Part shown: positions 11,259 to 22,654 of the stretch, one piece after another
Layout of the letters: every line of letters begins with the position of its first letter
Numbering within the stretch: the stretch's first letter is position 1
From: Bretschneidera sinensis
Taxonomy: Eukaryota > Streptophyta > Magnoliopsida > Brassicales > Akaniaceae
Assembly: GCA_023935145.1 (NCBI GenBank)
Contig: CM043702.1
Span: 77,407,320 to 77,471,319 of the forward strand
Direction of reading: 5' to 3'
Length of the DNA stretch: 64,000 bases
Program-made: the position numbers and the translations under genes
The notes under the pieces: generated by a model
What the model was told of the DNA's origin: nothing
What the model saw: the letters and a program-made list of their open reading frames with translations, nothing else
The model's database searches: none

Positions 11259-12617
11259 ATGGTATCTAATACCTATACTGAAGGGCATTCCTATACTAGG
11301 CCTCACTTATTCAATGACTCCAACTATAACTATTGTAAAAATAGAATGAAAATCTTTGTCGAATGACAAGATTACAATCTATGAAGGGTCATTGAAGAGG
11401 GACCTAGAATTCCTATAAAGAAAATAATCATTAGAGAAATCAATCATACAATGCTTAAACTCAAAACAAAGTTTAATGAAGAGGATTGTAGAATGATGTC
11501 CCTCAATAGTAGAGCAACTAGCATATTACATCGTGCTCTAGATATTACTGAATACAATAAAATTTTTGCATGCATTTTAGCTAAAGAAATTTGGGACAAA
11601 TTGCAAATTACATATGAAAAAACTAGCGAAGTTAAAAAATCAAAAATCTGTATGCTAGTGTCTGAGTATGAATCTTTCAAAATGTCTCCAAATGAAACTA
11701 TTTCTCAAACATACTCACGTTTTACTACAATTGTTAACGGTCTAAAGCTTTTTGGTAGGAATATTGAGGAATTTGAACTAATAAGGAAGATCTTAAGGTC
11801 TTTGCCATCCACTTGGAAAAAAAAGAAGACAACCATCACAGAGGCCAAAGATCTTGACAAACTTGATGTCAAAACATTTCTCGGATCACTATTGACATAC
11901 AAGATGGAAGAAATGAATCTCGTTGTCAATGATGATGAGAATAAGAAAAAGGTGATTGCTCTCAAGGCCTCTACGAGCAACAAAGAGGAAGAAATGGAAG
12001 AAGAGGTAGACAGGAGCGAAGAAGATGGTGAGATGGCTCTAATCACCAAGAGGTTTCACAGGTTCTTGAAAAAGAGCAAGAAACTTTACACAAAGGATCC
12101 CACTCCAAAAAGGGAAACACTTGTGTGTTATGGTTGCAAGAAGCCAGGTCACATTAAGGCCGATTGTATAGCAACAAGCAAACCATATAAGAGCTTCAAA
12201 AATAATGTTATGATTGCAACCACTTGGAGTGATGACGAAGAAGAAGAATCCTTGGAATATGAGGTCTGATACAAGGAGATTTCCAATCTATGCTTGATGG
12301 TAATCGATGATGAAAATGAAGTATCAAATTCTTCCCCTTCTAATAATAACATTATTAATAGCAATGAAGACTTAATTGAGGTTATAAATGAAATGCATGA
12401 AGAATTGAAGAAATTCGATTCTAGGAACACAACCCTCAAAAAGGAAGTCTCATCTCTTTCTAAAGAGATAGAAGACTTAAAGGAAGAAAAAGAAAAACTA
12501 TCTTCCATGCTTTATAATTCCTCTCAAGATTTTCTTAAAGATGAAAATGAAAATTTAAAGAAGAAAATAATGGATTTGAATAGCACTATATCGAGACCTA
12601 TGCTTGGAAAAGAATGA
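11259..12617 (+). pseudogene. SIRE1w gag (CCHC knuckle plus coiled coil), with stops
   Basis: I chose the ATG at 11259 because it lies 42 bases after the primer site and is in frame with everything to 12617. Early stops are TGA codons near 11365 and 11392 where family members usually have tryptophan. The region 11451-12269 has a UBN2-like copia gag fold and one complete knuckle, CYGCKKPGHIKADC, at about 12126-12167, followed by an acidic tail. A TGA at 12267 interrupts the same frame, which continues as a Glu/Lys-rich coiled coil (12294-12617). Gag forms the particle shell and binds RNA. A run of A near 12685 shifts the frame downstream. Confidence 0.85.
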
Positions 12618-12706
12618 AGTGCTATCTTGCCAAAGATTAAGTAGAGGAAAATCCAGGTTAGGTTATTCTCCATTAGGCAAGCAAAAAAAAAAAAAAGACC
12701 TTATTC

Positions 12707-13246
12707 ATGAAAACAACATGTGTGAATGAAGCCTCTAGTCCCAAGGCCATTAGCAAGATCAAAAGTACTCCTTCAATACATGCCAGTAAGCCAAGAAATG
12801 CAAATGCTAGGAACAATCATTCAAGAAAAGCATATACACATCTTAGGAGTAAGCATCATGTGCATCGTAGAGATAATATGTATAATCATAACTTGCACAC
12901 TACACATGCACATCATAAGAATTACCATCATGTGTATCCTAAAAATAATATATATGTTCATAATAATGCAATTACATATCCTAGAAATCATCATCATACA
13001 TTTCCTAGAAATAACATACATGTTCATAATCTTCACAATAGAAACATGTATCCTAGGAATACTTATCCAAGGAACCATAGGCATGCATATGTGAGAAATC
13101 CTAGAAATATCAATAACCATTATCTTAGGATCATGCCTTATCAACATGTCTACAATTTTAGAGAACTTTACTATGTTAAGAAAGTATGGGTCTCTAAAGG
13201 AACTGTATTTTCTAGGACTAACCCCAGAGGACCCAAGAAATTTTAG
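12707..13246 (+). pseudogene. SIRE1w His/Asn/Arg-rich repeat linker between gag and protease
   Basis: The frame 12707-13246 encodes a low-complexity segment built from degenerate repeats of the type YPRNxxHVHN, with clusters such as HHH and HHVH. It ends with VWVSKGTVF and GPKKF, which match the conserved linker just before the protease in SIRE-type elements. That places the repeats in the Gag-Pol linker, where related elements often carry a second knuckle. Imperfect DNA repeats (CCTAGAAAT-like, about 30-60 bp apart) underlie it. Metal binding is a guess from histidine content. The reading frame is open for 179 codons, better than its neighbours. Confidence 0.55.
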
Positions 13247-13299
13247 GTACCTAAGAGTGCAATTATATATCCTTGTGTAATGTAGATATGTCTCCACAC

Positions 13300-13705
13300 C
13301 AAGGAGAAAAGTAACTATTGGTACCTTGATAGTGGATACTCAAAGCACATGACCAGTGATCAAAGTGTATTCAAAGAGCTAACTCTAAGGGATGGTGGAC
13401 ATGTCACCATTGGAGATAACACAAAGATAAAGATCATCGGGCATGGAAAAGTTGGTAATGATTTCTCAACCATTGATCATGTATTATATGTGCAAGGCCT
13501 TAAGCCAAATTTACTTAGTATTAGTCAACTATGTGATAAAGGAAACAAAGTCATATTTGAAACCTCTCATTGTCTAGTTATAGACATCAAAAGTAACAAG
13601 ATCAAGTTTGTTGGGCATAGACACAAAAATGTCTATATAATTGATTTAAAATCTTTGCATTCGGAAAATGAAAAAGGCTATGGCATAAAAGACTTGGCCA
13701 TGTGA
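13300..13705 (+). pseudogene. SIRE1w aspartic protease and pre-integrase region
   Basis: NYWYLDSGYSKHMT near 13315 holds the retroviral-type catalytic triad D-S-G of copia protease, usually followed by C; here it is Y. The frame continues with GDNTKIKIIGHGKVG and then the pre-integrase zinc region, LKPNLLSISQLC. The frame shifts at about 13690, where RLGHVNMD is read in the next frame. The protease would process Gag-Pol. The catalytic residues look intact, but frame breaks on both sides prevent expression as a polyprotein. Confidence 0.8.
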
Positions 13706-14400
13706 ATATGGATTTTCTTAAAATCATTTCAAGAAAAGATTTAGTCATCAGACTACCAAAAATCAAATTTGAAAAAGACAAGGTGTGCGATGCTTGTCAA
13801 ATGGGAAAACAAACTAGAATTTCTTTTAAATTAAAAAATATAGTCTCAAATACTGGACGATTGAAACTTTTGCATATGGACTTATTCGGTCCAATAAGTA
13901 CCATTAGTCTAGGTGGCCATCAATATGCTCTTGTTATTGTTGATGATTATACAAGATATACATTTGTTATCTTTATTGCTTATAAGGATGAAGCATACAA
14001 AGGATTTGTGAACTTTTGTAAAAGGGTTCAAAATGAAAAAGTATATTTTATTTCAAGTATAAGAAGTGATCATGGAAAGTAATTTGAAAACCAAAGCTTT
14101 CAAAATTTTGTGATGAAAATGGAATTGATCACAATTTTTCAGCACTTAGAACTTCTCAACAAAATAGAGTTGTTGAGAGGAAAAATAGAGTTCTAGAAGA
14201 ATTTACAAGAAAAATGCTTTGTGAAAATAGTTTGCCAAAATATTTTTGGGCAGAAGCCGTAAATACTTCATGCTATGTTTTAAATAGAGTATTAATTAGG
14301 CCTATACTAAATAAATCTCTATATGAACTATAGAAAGGTAGAAAGCTTAATATCTCTTATTTTTGTGCTTTTGATTAAAAAATGCTTCATCCTAAATAAC
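13690..14400 (+). pseudogene. SIRE1w integrase (broken)
   Basis: The zinc-binding half shows CDACQMGKQTR near 13785. The first catalytic Asp is in LLHMDLFGP (near 13875) and the second in IRSDHGK (near 14065). A TAA follows at once. The glutamate region SQQNRVVERKN is read in another frame near 14150. It is thus a DDE integrase with all three acidic residues recognisable but split over frames. Copia integrase precedes reverse transcriptase, as here. Further stops follow near 14330. Confidence 0.8.
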
Positions 14401-14739
14401 AATAAAACTAACTTGGGGTAATTTGACTCAAAGACCAATGAAGAGATCTTCTTAGGATATTCAACCTCTAGTAAAGCTTATAGAGTTTTTTACAAAAGAA
14501 CTCTACTGATTGAAGAATCTGTACATGTAGCCTTTAATGAATCTAAACTTATTAGTAGTAGAGTAGTTTCTTTTAATGATGATGCAGATTTTATTCCAAG
14601 AATAGAAACACCTACTCCCATTGTTGACGTAAAGGAGAATGAACCTCAAATAGATTAAGAAGTAGATGCTCACAATCTTGATTAACCATCTACAAGTCAA
14701 CAAGAGGATAGTCTCCTAAAGATTGGAGGTATGTGAATT

Positions 14740-16091
14740 ATCATCCAATCGATCAAGTGATTGGTGATCCTTCACAAGGGGTAAGAACTCGATCCTCTAT
14801 TAGAAATATTTGCAATTGCGTAGCTTATTTATCTCAAGTAGAACCTAAGACTTTTATAGAAGCCGAAAAATATAATGATTGGATAAATGCTATATAAGAA
14901 GAACTAAATCAATTTGAAAGAAACAAGGTATGGAATCTAGTTCCTAGACCAAAGAATCACACTATAATAGGAACTAAATGGGTATTTAGAAATAATATGG
15001 ATGAAAATGGAATAGTAATTAGGAACAAGGCTAGACTAGTTGCCAAGGAATATAATCAAGAAGAAGGAATATATTTTGATGAGATCTATGCTCCCGTATC
15101 TAGATTAGAAGCTATTCGAATGTTATTAGCCTCCTCATGCTTTAATAAGTTTAAGTTATTTCAAATGGATGTAAAAAGTGTCTTTTTGAATGGCTATATA
15201 GAAGAAGAGGTGTGTGTTGAGCAACCTTTTGGATTTGAAAATCCTAGTCTTCCAAACCATGTCTATAATCTTTCTAAAGCTCTATATGGGTTGAAGCAAG
15301 ATCCAAGAGCATGGTATGAAAGACTAAGTAAGTTTTTTCTTTTTGAAAATGATTTTACAAGAGGAAAAATAGACACAACCCTCTTCACAAAAACTCACAA
15401 AAAATGACACACTACTAGTCCAAATATATGTTGAAGATATTATATTTGGTGCTACTAATGAATCTATGTGTCAAGAGTTTGCTAAGTGCATGCAAGGTGA
15501 ATTTGAAATGAGCATGATGGGAGAGCTTACTTACTTTCTTAGATTAGAAATCAAACAATTAAAAGATGGCATCCTCATCAATCAATCAAAGTAAACCAAG
15601 GACTTATTAAAGAGGTTCAGGATAGAAAGCTCAAAGTTAATAGGCACTCCTATGAGCATCTCTACAAAACTTAACCTAGAAGAGAAAGGTAAGTGTGTAG
15701 ATATTAAAACTTATAGAAGCATGATAGGAGCTTTACTTTATATAAGTGCAAGTAGAACTGATATAATGTTTAGTGTATGCATGTGTGCTAGATTTCAAGC
15801 TAATCCTAAGGAATCACATGTAATTGCAGTAAAATGAATTCTAAGATATCTACAAGGGACTCAAAACCTAGGATTATGGTACTCTAAAGAGTCATATTTT
15901 GAGCTTGTTGGATATTTAGATGCTAATTTTGTGGGTTGTAGGCTAGATAGAAAAAGTACTAGTGGTACATGCCAATTTTTAGGAGCAATGTTAACTTCTT
16001 GGTTTTCTAAGAAATAAAATTCAGTTGAACTATCTACCACCGAAGCAGAATATGTTGCTGTTGAAAGTTGTTGTGCATAAGTGTTGTCGAT
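14740..16091 (+). pseudogene. SIRE1w reverse transcriptase and first half of RNase H
   Basis: Copia reverse transcriptase starts near 14870. The frame 14997-15407 contains KARLVAKEYNQEEG, the QMDVKSVFLNG block (first catalytic Asp) and YGLKQDPRAWY. The polymerase box is IYVEDIIFGA near 15430, so the normal YVDD has become YVED. RNase H follows (SGTCQFLGAML, then LSTTEAEYVAVESCCA near 16030) and is cut at 16091 by TorkA. It resumes at 22211. Stops near 14895, 15405, 15595, 15836 and 16016 make it non-functional. Confidence 0.85.
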
Positions 16092-17023
16092 TATTGGAAA
16101 TCACCTTGACAAGATGCCCAGGTGGTGATCTTCCAAACACCCAAGTCTAGAATGACTTGTAGAAAGAGTTGGAATCGAAAACAGGAACAGAAAATCAAAG
16201 AAAGAAAGAAGACAAGCAATTGTTATCGAGGTTCGGCAATGTGCCTACGTCCCCGTGAGTTCCTCCGAACTCTCTACACTAAATCAATGGTTCTTACAAG
16301 TTACAAAAATCCCCTTCAAGAAACCACAATGTTCTTGAAGAAACAAGAAAAGAAGAAAGGAAGAAGATGAGAACAAACAATGCTCTCTTTCTAATCTAGA
16401 CTTCTCTATCTTGTATAACCAGCCTCACTTACAAAAAGTCCCTCTTGTGTTTGTCACTCTTACACAATTTTCTCTATGTGTTTACAATTGATCTCACAAT
16501 GTCACAAACTTGTGTGTTTCTAATTGTTGAAAAATGAGGCTAGAAAACCGCTTTTATAGCCATCCACTTCTTGGTCATTCTTGATATTCAATCCTCACCC
16601 TTTGATCAAGATCATCACTTAATCATAGCCCTCTACCACTTCCCAAGTGATGCTGTGCATTTTAACATTGCACTCATGCACCTAAGAGGGTCCTGATGCA
16701 TGTTGCCTATGTGTGCAGCAGTGTGCCTGGGTGGTGCGGCGCTGGTATGAATCTGATGGTGTGCATGCTGGGAGGTGTGCCCTAGAGTAGGTGTGCTGCA
16801 CCTTGACCTGATGCTGCTCCCTTCTACTGTTGCGCACACACCCTTCTGCTTGGGTGCAGAAGTGCGCACACTAGTGCGCATGGCCTTCCCTTGCTTTAAA
16901 TTTATGCACACACATGTGTGCAGTCTTCTAACTTGCTGAACTTTAATTCTCCAACCTTGGTTTAGACTTTAACCATCTTTGAACCATGGTTGGACTTGTG
17001 CAAACCTTATACAAATGCCAACA
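16092..17023 (-). repeat. TorkA 3' LTR
   Basis: It pairs with 21308-22210. On the minus strand, TATA-like TATAAAAGCGG lies near 16550 and the U3 holds repeated TGCGCAC/GTGTGC motifs at 16690-16915. A 28-29 bp segment between two GCGCACAC copies (about 16830-16862) is missing from the other LTR. Confidence 0.9.
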
Positions 17024-17038
17024 ATCTCTACCTTTGTC
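17024..17038 (-). promoter_or_regulatory. TorkA polypurine tract
   Basis: The minus strand reads GACAAAGGTAGAGAT, then the LTR TG. TorkB has the same tract before its 3' LTR. Confidence 0.75.
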
Positions 17039-17104
17039 TAAGTGTTTAAACCTGAACCATTGTGCAGAAAGCTTTCGAGATCCAAACTCATCATGAGTCA
17101 TCTA

Positions 17105-17480
17105 TCAACTGACTCCTATTCTAAGTAGTCCAAGGTAATGATTGAACTTACTTAGAGGTAGAACTTTAGTACCCAAATCTACAGGATTTTCTTCCGTGGC
17201 AACCTTGTCCACATGGATCCATCCTTTCGTAACATTTTCCAGAATGAAATAATACCGAACATCCATATGCTTTGTCCTCTCATGGAACACTGGATTTTTA
17301 CAGAAGTGCAAGGCACTTTAACTATCAGAAAACGCCACAACCTGCTCATCTAGTACCTTCAATTCTTCGAGCAACCCTTTACACCACATAGCTTCCTTAA
17401 TGGCCTCCGTAGCTGCTATGTACTCAGCTTTGGTTGTTGAGAGTGCTACTACTAGCTGCAACTGAGCCTTCTAACTTATA
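17105..17480 (-). pseudogene. TorkA RNase H C-terminal part
   Basis: The frame 17311-17105 reads CKNPVFHERTKHMDVRYYF and ends in LPLSKFNHYLGLLRIGV, the usual copia Tork terminus before the polypurine tract. Upstream, up to about 17480, the STTKAEYIAATEAIKEA block of RNase H is present but separated by a stop near 17318. The domain removes the RNA strand after copying. The start methionine of the short frame is internal and not a real start. Confidence 0.8.
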
Positions 17481-18790
17481 CAACATCCATTTCAGTTGAA
17501 GAAGTAGGAGGTAATCGATCTCCTTTTATCCCAGTCTGCTCCATAGTCTAAATCTACAAACCCCTCAAGGCAGATGGCATTACCCCTCTTCTCATACACC
17601 AGCCCTACTCTTGGGCTTCCCTTCAAATACCTCAGCAACTACTTCATCCCAAGCCAATGCTCCTTTCCGTGATTACTCATAAACCTACTGAGAACACTCA
17701 TTGTATGAGCAATGTCGGGTCTAGTGCTTACCATGGTGAATATAACAGAACCAACAGCACTAGAGTAGGGGACTTTCTCCATTTCCTTCTTCTCCGCCTC
17801 CGATCTTGGACATTGATCGTTGGAGAACTTGAAATGACTAGCAAGGGGAACCTTTACTGGTTTGCTATCTTCCATAGAGAATTTAGATATCATCTTCTCT
17901 ATGTAGGAAGTTTGAGAGATCTTCAATCTGTTTCTCTCCCTTTCCCGGATGATATACATCTCAAGGATCTTTTGTGCATGGCTAAGATCCTTCATCTCAA
18001 ACTCCTCACTGAGTTGGGCCTTCAATTTCTTTATCCTCTCCATGCTACTCCCAAGCAACATGTCATCAACATAGATGAGGATGATCACCACTTCCTCAAC
18101 CTTCTGCCCCTTATAGTACAAGCACAAATCATAAGAGCTCCTCATGAAACCCAAGCTGATTACAAAGGAATCAAACCTCTTATTCCATTGCCTAGGTGAT
18201 TGCTTCAAGCCATAGAGAGATTTCTTCAATTTACACACCAACTCTCCCTGCCTTCCTTCCTCATAGCCTTCGGGTTACCTCATGAAAATGGTCTCATCGA
18301 GCTCTCCATGTAAGAATGTTGTCTTCATATCCATTTGCTCAATTTCCAAATCAAATTAGACCACCAATGCTAACACTATCTGTATCGTCTTGTACTTCAC
18401 AACCAGTGAGAAGATTTCAGTGAATTCTATGCCTTCCTTTTGTGTGAACCTCTTCACCACTAGCCTAGCTTTATATCAGACTTCATCCCCTAGATTATTC
18501 ACTTCTTTGATCTTGTAGAGCCATCTACAATCCATAACTCTCTGTTTTTCTGGTTTAGGCACCAGCTCTAAAGAGTTGTTCTTCATCAAAGATTCCATTT
18601 CTTCCTCCATAGCCAGCTGCCACTTTGAAAAATCCTTACACTCCATGGCATCCGTGTAAGTTTCTGGTTCAACCTCTCCTTCTATCCAAGGAGTTGCTAC
18701 ATTAGCATCTGCAAACCCATATCTCAAAGGTGGTCTAACCACCATCCGTTCCCGGTCTCTTGTGAGCTGGTAGTCATTCCTACTTGCAGC
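17480..18790 (-). pseudogene. TorkA reverse transcriptase (broken)
   Basis: The frame 18745-18476 carries the N-terminal part (QLAMEEEMESLMKNNS, then VMDCRWLYKIK). The frame 18241-17639 carries KKSLYGLKQSPRQW, the polymerase box LIYVDDMLLGSS (YVDD intact), MKDLSHAQKILEM and the connection VGSVIFTMVSTRPDIAH. Stops and a shift near 18470-18250 separate them. Internal methionines are not true starts, because copia makes one polyprotein. TorkB, at 45991-47200, has a closely similar protein. Confidence 0.87.
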
Positions 18791-18937
18791 ATTAACCTCT
18801 TCTTGTTCAGCCTCTTCTTGAGTTTCTTGAGCTTGGCCTTCATCTAATGGCTCTACCTGATCCGAACCCTCTTGCCTCCTTTGTTCTACCTAAATCAAGT
18901 TCTGCTTGATATGATGCTCCATAACTTTCGGACTGGT

Positions 18938-19861
18938 TTACTCACTAGCCCCTGCAGGGTTAGTTTTCTCCAAGTAGGGAAATAACAGTTCATTAAAAAT
19001 AACATCCCTACTTATAATCAGTTTCATGCCCTTCTTTTCTAAGGACCACAACCTATATCCCTTAACCCCATCACCATATCCTAGAAATACACATTTTCTA
19101 GATCTTGGGTTAAGTTTATCCTCCTTTTGATGTGCATATGCAGCACACCCAGAAGTCCTAAGGTTGTTTAATTCAGGGGGTTTTCCACTCCACATCTCCA
19201 TGGGAGTCTTGAACTCTAAAGCTCTAGAGGGTGATCTATTTATCAAGTATGCAGCTGTAGCCACAGCTTCTCCCCAAAAATATTTTGGTAACCCGGATCC
19301 TATTAGCATACACCTAACCTTTTCCATAAGGATTCTATTCATTCTTTCAGCAACTCCTTTTTGCTGAGGTGTTTTTACAACCGTCCTATGCCTTAGAATG
19401 CCATTTAATTCACAGAATTTATCAAAATTCTTATTGCAAAATTCTAAGCCATTATCGGTTCGTAAAGCCTTAACTACCCTACCCGTTTGAGTTTCCAGCA
19501 ACTTCTTCCACACAAAAAATTTATTCAAGGCATCATATTTATTCCTAAGCAAATAAACCCACACTCTTTTTGAATAATCATCAATTAAAGACAGAAAGTA
19601 AATGTTACCTCCCTGTGTTGGTGTCCTTTCTGGTCTCCAAAGATCCGAATGAATGTAGTCAAGAATCCCCTTAGATTTTTGCACTCCGGTTTTGAAGTTG
19701 ACCTGGTGTTGCTTCCCAAGAATGAAACTCTCACAAAAATCCAGTTTCTCTACTTTGTCTCCTCCAAGTAGACCATCCTTGCTAAGAACTTCCAGGCCCT
19801 TTTCGCTCATGTATCCCAAGCGAGTGTGCCAAAGGGCTGCCTTTTCCATCTCAACCATCAA
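18938..19861 (-). pseudogene. TorkA integrase, longest open segment
   Basis: 307 codons are open. The N-terminal zinc module is damaged: the second His is Y17 (RLGYMSE) and the last Cys is F46 (CESFILGK). The catalytic acid residues are D73 (YIHSDLW), D136 (ALRTDNGLEF) and E172 (GVAERMNR), a DD35E spacing as in copia integrases. The C-terminal part includes CVFLGYGDGVKGYRLW. Integrase inserts element cDNA into the genome. The core is intact but the zinc module and the broken frames either side make activity unlikely. Confidence 0.9.
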
Positions 19862-19935
19862 GCTTGCTGCTTGATCATTGATTTATATCTCTCCGATCAT
19901 CTCATAGAGTCCATCCTTTCTTGCTGCCTGGATTA

Positions 19936-20559
19936 CTACCAAAGATCCCTTGGCCACCATGATCTTTCCTCTTCTACTTTGCATGTATACCCCATGGAAT
20001 CCAGCTGCCCCAATGAGATCAAATTTCTCTTCAAATATGGAAGATACCTCACATTTCGCAGCAGCCTTGTGACTCCATCAAACATCCTCAATTGGATGTC
20101 TCCAATCCCTCTCACTTTGCAAGAATTGTCATTCCCCAAGAAGACCCTTCCATCATTGATCTCCTTGAAATTCTTGAACCATTCCTTGTGAGGGCACATG
20201 TGATAAGTGCACCCAGAATCAAGAATCCACTTTCTGCTGCCTTGCCTCCTGCTCACATTTGAGCACACAACAAGCACATCATCTTGTTGTTCTCCTTTGG
20301 CAACTAAAGCCTCTTTATTGTTGGTATGGCTTCTCCTCTCATCCCACATCCTTTTCTTGCAATCTTTCTTGAAATAGCCCTCCTTGTTGCAGTAGAAGCA
20401 TCTCCTTTCTCCTCTAAGTCTTGTCTTGGAATGAGATCTCCCATGGTTCTGCCCTCTACCTCTTGATTTCTCCCGGTAGTTGCCATGGTTGCTACTGCCA
20501 TTCCGAGTTGCTAGCCTTCCTCTTACGAACAGACCATCTCCACTTGATGTCTCCTTCAT
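19936..20559 (-). pseudogene. TorkA gag C-terminus and protease
   Basis: 207 codons are open. A basic Gly/Arg-rich stretch is followed by the knuckle CFYCNKEGYFKKDC (residues 54-67), in which the histidine of CCHC is replaced by tyrosine. The protease site WILDSGCTYHM is at residues 112-121 with the D-S-G triad intact. The family cuts Gag-Pol with it. The frame is the same as the gag ATG at 21117, so a single gag-pol frame once ran through. The shift near 19935 puts integrase in another frame. Confidence 0.87.
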
Positions 20560-21117
20560 CTTAGCTTTGAAATCATGTGCCTTTATGGCATTGATAACAA
20601 TCTCCTTTGTTAAAGTATCCTTCCATACTCAATAGCATTAATCAAATTATCAAAGCAATCTGGAAGAGAATTTAACAAGATAACAACCAATTGTTCATTT
20701 GAAAAAATTATGCTATAGCTATTCAAATCTTGAACTAGCTTATTAAAAACATCAAGGTTATCTTGAAACTCTTTACTTTGATCCATTTTAAAAGAAAAAT
20801 ATTCTTTTAAGAAGATAAATCTTGTTAGGGAGAGTTTTGGTAAGAAACAACTCATCTAGTTTCTTCTATATGACAGCCGGATCCTCCGAGTCTCCGCACT
20901 CCCTTGTGACACTATCCAACATGTGCAAGAAAATGGTGTTGTAAGCCATCTTCTTCATCTTGGTCCGCTGGTCCTCCGTGACACTTGCTGGAAAAACATC
21001 ATCTTCTCCAATAGCCAAGTCCACTTTCTATTGCATTAGAACCGCCTTGATCTTCTGCTTCCAAAGGGAAAAGTCTCCCTTTCCATCAAACTTCTCCACA
21101 CAGAAATTTGAAGCCAT
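20560..21117 (-). pseudogene. TorkA gag N-terminal part
   Basis: The minus-strand ATG at 21117 begins MASNFCVEKFDGKGDFSLW, the usual Tork gag start. It lies about 180 bp after the primer-binding site. A stop falls near 21027. The frame shifts between about 20860 and 20610, where VFNKLVQDLNSYSI and LLNSLPDCFDNLINA (gag UBN2 region) are read. TorkB gag (43743-44456) matches it block by block. Confidence 0.85.
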
Positions 21118-21294
21118 ATTTTGCGGACAAGATCCCTGATTTATGCACTACCCATAAATGCTTTCTTCAAACTCAAGAACACGATCAGATCTTGATCTTT
21201 ACACTGTTCTTGAATCACCCAAGAAGTTGATATTTGATTCTTTGAGTCTTGGCTCCGTCACTTTCTTGTTCTACCTCCGATACCTAGCTGTGAA

Positions 21295-21307
21295 GCTCTG
21301 ATACAAC
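21295..21307 (-). promoter_or_regulatory. TorkA primer-binding site
   Basis: The minus strand reads GTTGTATCAGAGC directly after the 5' LTR. It ends with the TATCAGAGC core of the initiator methionine tRNA complement. Confidence 0.75.
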
Positions 21308-22210
21308 TATTGGAAATCACCTTGATAAGATGCCCAGGTGGTGATCTTCCAAACACCCGATTCTAGAATGACTTGTAGAAAGAGTTGGAATCGAAAACAG
21401 GAACAGAAAATCAAAGAAAGAAAGAAGACAAGAAATTGTTATCGAGGTTCGGTAATGTGCCTATGTCCCCGTGAGTTCCTTCGAACTCTCTGCACTAAAT
21501 CAATGGTTCTTACAAGTTACAGCAATCCCCTTCAAGAAACCACAAATGTTGTTGAAGAAACAAGAAAAAAAGAAAGGAAGAAGATGAGAACTAACAATGC
21601 TCTCTTTCTAATCTAGACTTCTCTATCTTTTACTACCAGCCTCACTTACAAAGTGTCCCTCTTGTGTTTGTCACTCTTACACAATTCTCTCTATGTGTTT
21701 ACAATTGATCTCACAATGTCACAAACTTGTGTGTTTCTAATTGTTGAAAAATGAGGCTAGGAAACCCCTTTTATAGCCATCCACTTCTTGGTCATTCTTG
21801 AGATTCAATACTCACCCTTTGATCAAGATCATCACTTAATCATAGCCCTCCATCACTTCCCAAGTGATGTTGTGCGTTTTAACATTGCACCCATGCACCT
21901 AAGAAAGTCTTAATGCATACTACCTATGTGTGCAGCAATGTGCCTGGGCGGTGCGGCACTGGTACGAATCTGATGGTGTGTATGCTGGGAGGCGCACCCT
22001 GGAGTAGGTGTGTTGCGCCTTGACCTGATGCTACTCCCTTCTGCTGCTATGCACACACTAGTGCGCATGGCCTTCCCTTGCTCCAAATTGATGCACACAC
22101 ATGTGTGCAGTCTTCTAACTTGCTGAACTTTAATCTTCTAACCTTGGTTTACACTTTAACCATCTTTGAACCATGGTTGGACCTGTGCAAACCTTAGACA
22201 AATACCAACA
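21308..22210 (-). repeat. TorkA 5' LTR
   Basis: It pairs with 16092-17023 and matches closely apart from a 28-29 bp loss in the U3 motif cluster. The TATA and CGAGGTTCGG U5 blocks are shared. Confidence 0.9.
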
Positions 22211-22507
22211 TGGATGAAACAACAACTAGAAGACTATGGCATGGACTTTAAAGATATTCTAATTCATTGTGATAACACTAGTGTTATCAACTTGACCAAA
22301 AACCCTATTCAACATTCTATAACTAAACATATAGAAATTAGGCTTCATTTCATAAGAGACCATGCTTAAAAGGGTGATATTAGACTAGAATTCATTCCTT
22401 CGGAATATCAAATAGCTAATATTCTTACAAAACCCTTAAGAGAAGATAGCTTTTGTAAGATTAGACTATTGATGGGCTTGAAAGACTATGATAAACTGTA
22501 TGTTTGA
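22211..22507 (+). pseudogene. SIRE1w RNase H, second half
   Basis: The frame resumes after TorkA as WMKQQLEDYGMDFKDI, then CDNTSVINLTKNPIQHS and KHIEIRLHFIRDH, the standard copia RNase H C-terminus. It ends with a TGA at about 22505 after LKDYDKLYV. One internal TAA is near 22368. Its direct continuity with 16030-16091 is the strongest proof of the TorkA insertion point. Confidence 0.9.
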
Positions 22508-22654
22508 TTGCATTCACATTCATCATATGCCTAAATTGACATCAAATGAATGAGTATTAACTCCTATTTAATATTTTTCTCACTCGAGATGGCATAGATA
22601 AACAATTACGTGTTGAAATCTTAAGTTTGAGCTCAAATTTTAAGTTTTCTGGAG

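Larger units (their letters stand above)
16092..22210 (-). mobile_element. TorkA: Tork/Tnt1-like Ty1/copia element inside SIRE1w
   Basis: LTRs are 16092-17023 and 21308-22210. On the minus strand they run TGTTGG...CCAATA. Flanks tcgat (16087) and tggat (22211) match at 4 of 5. The primer site (21307-21295) and polypurine tract (17038-17024) flank the interior. Gag, protease, integrase, reverse transcriptase and RNase H follow in copia order from 21117 down to 17105. The RNase H ending with ERTKHMDVRY suggests the Tork clade. The SIRE1w RNase H reading resumes immediately after 22210. Confidence 0.9.

Noticed and set aside
12821..13297. 158 codon minus-strand frame rich in Ile/Met
   Set aside because: Shadow of the His/Asn-rich repeat on the plus strand; stays open because of the same repeat.
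17657..18199. 180 codon plus-strand frame
   Set aside because: Antisense of the TorkA reverse transcriptase.
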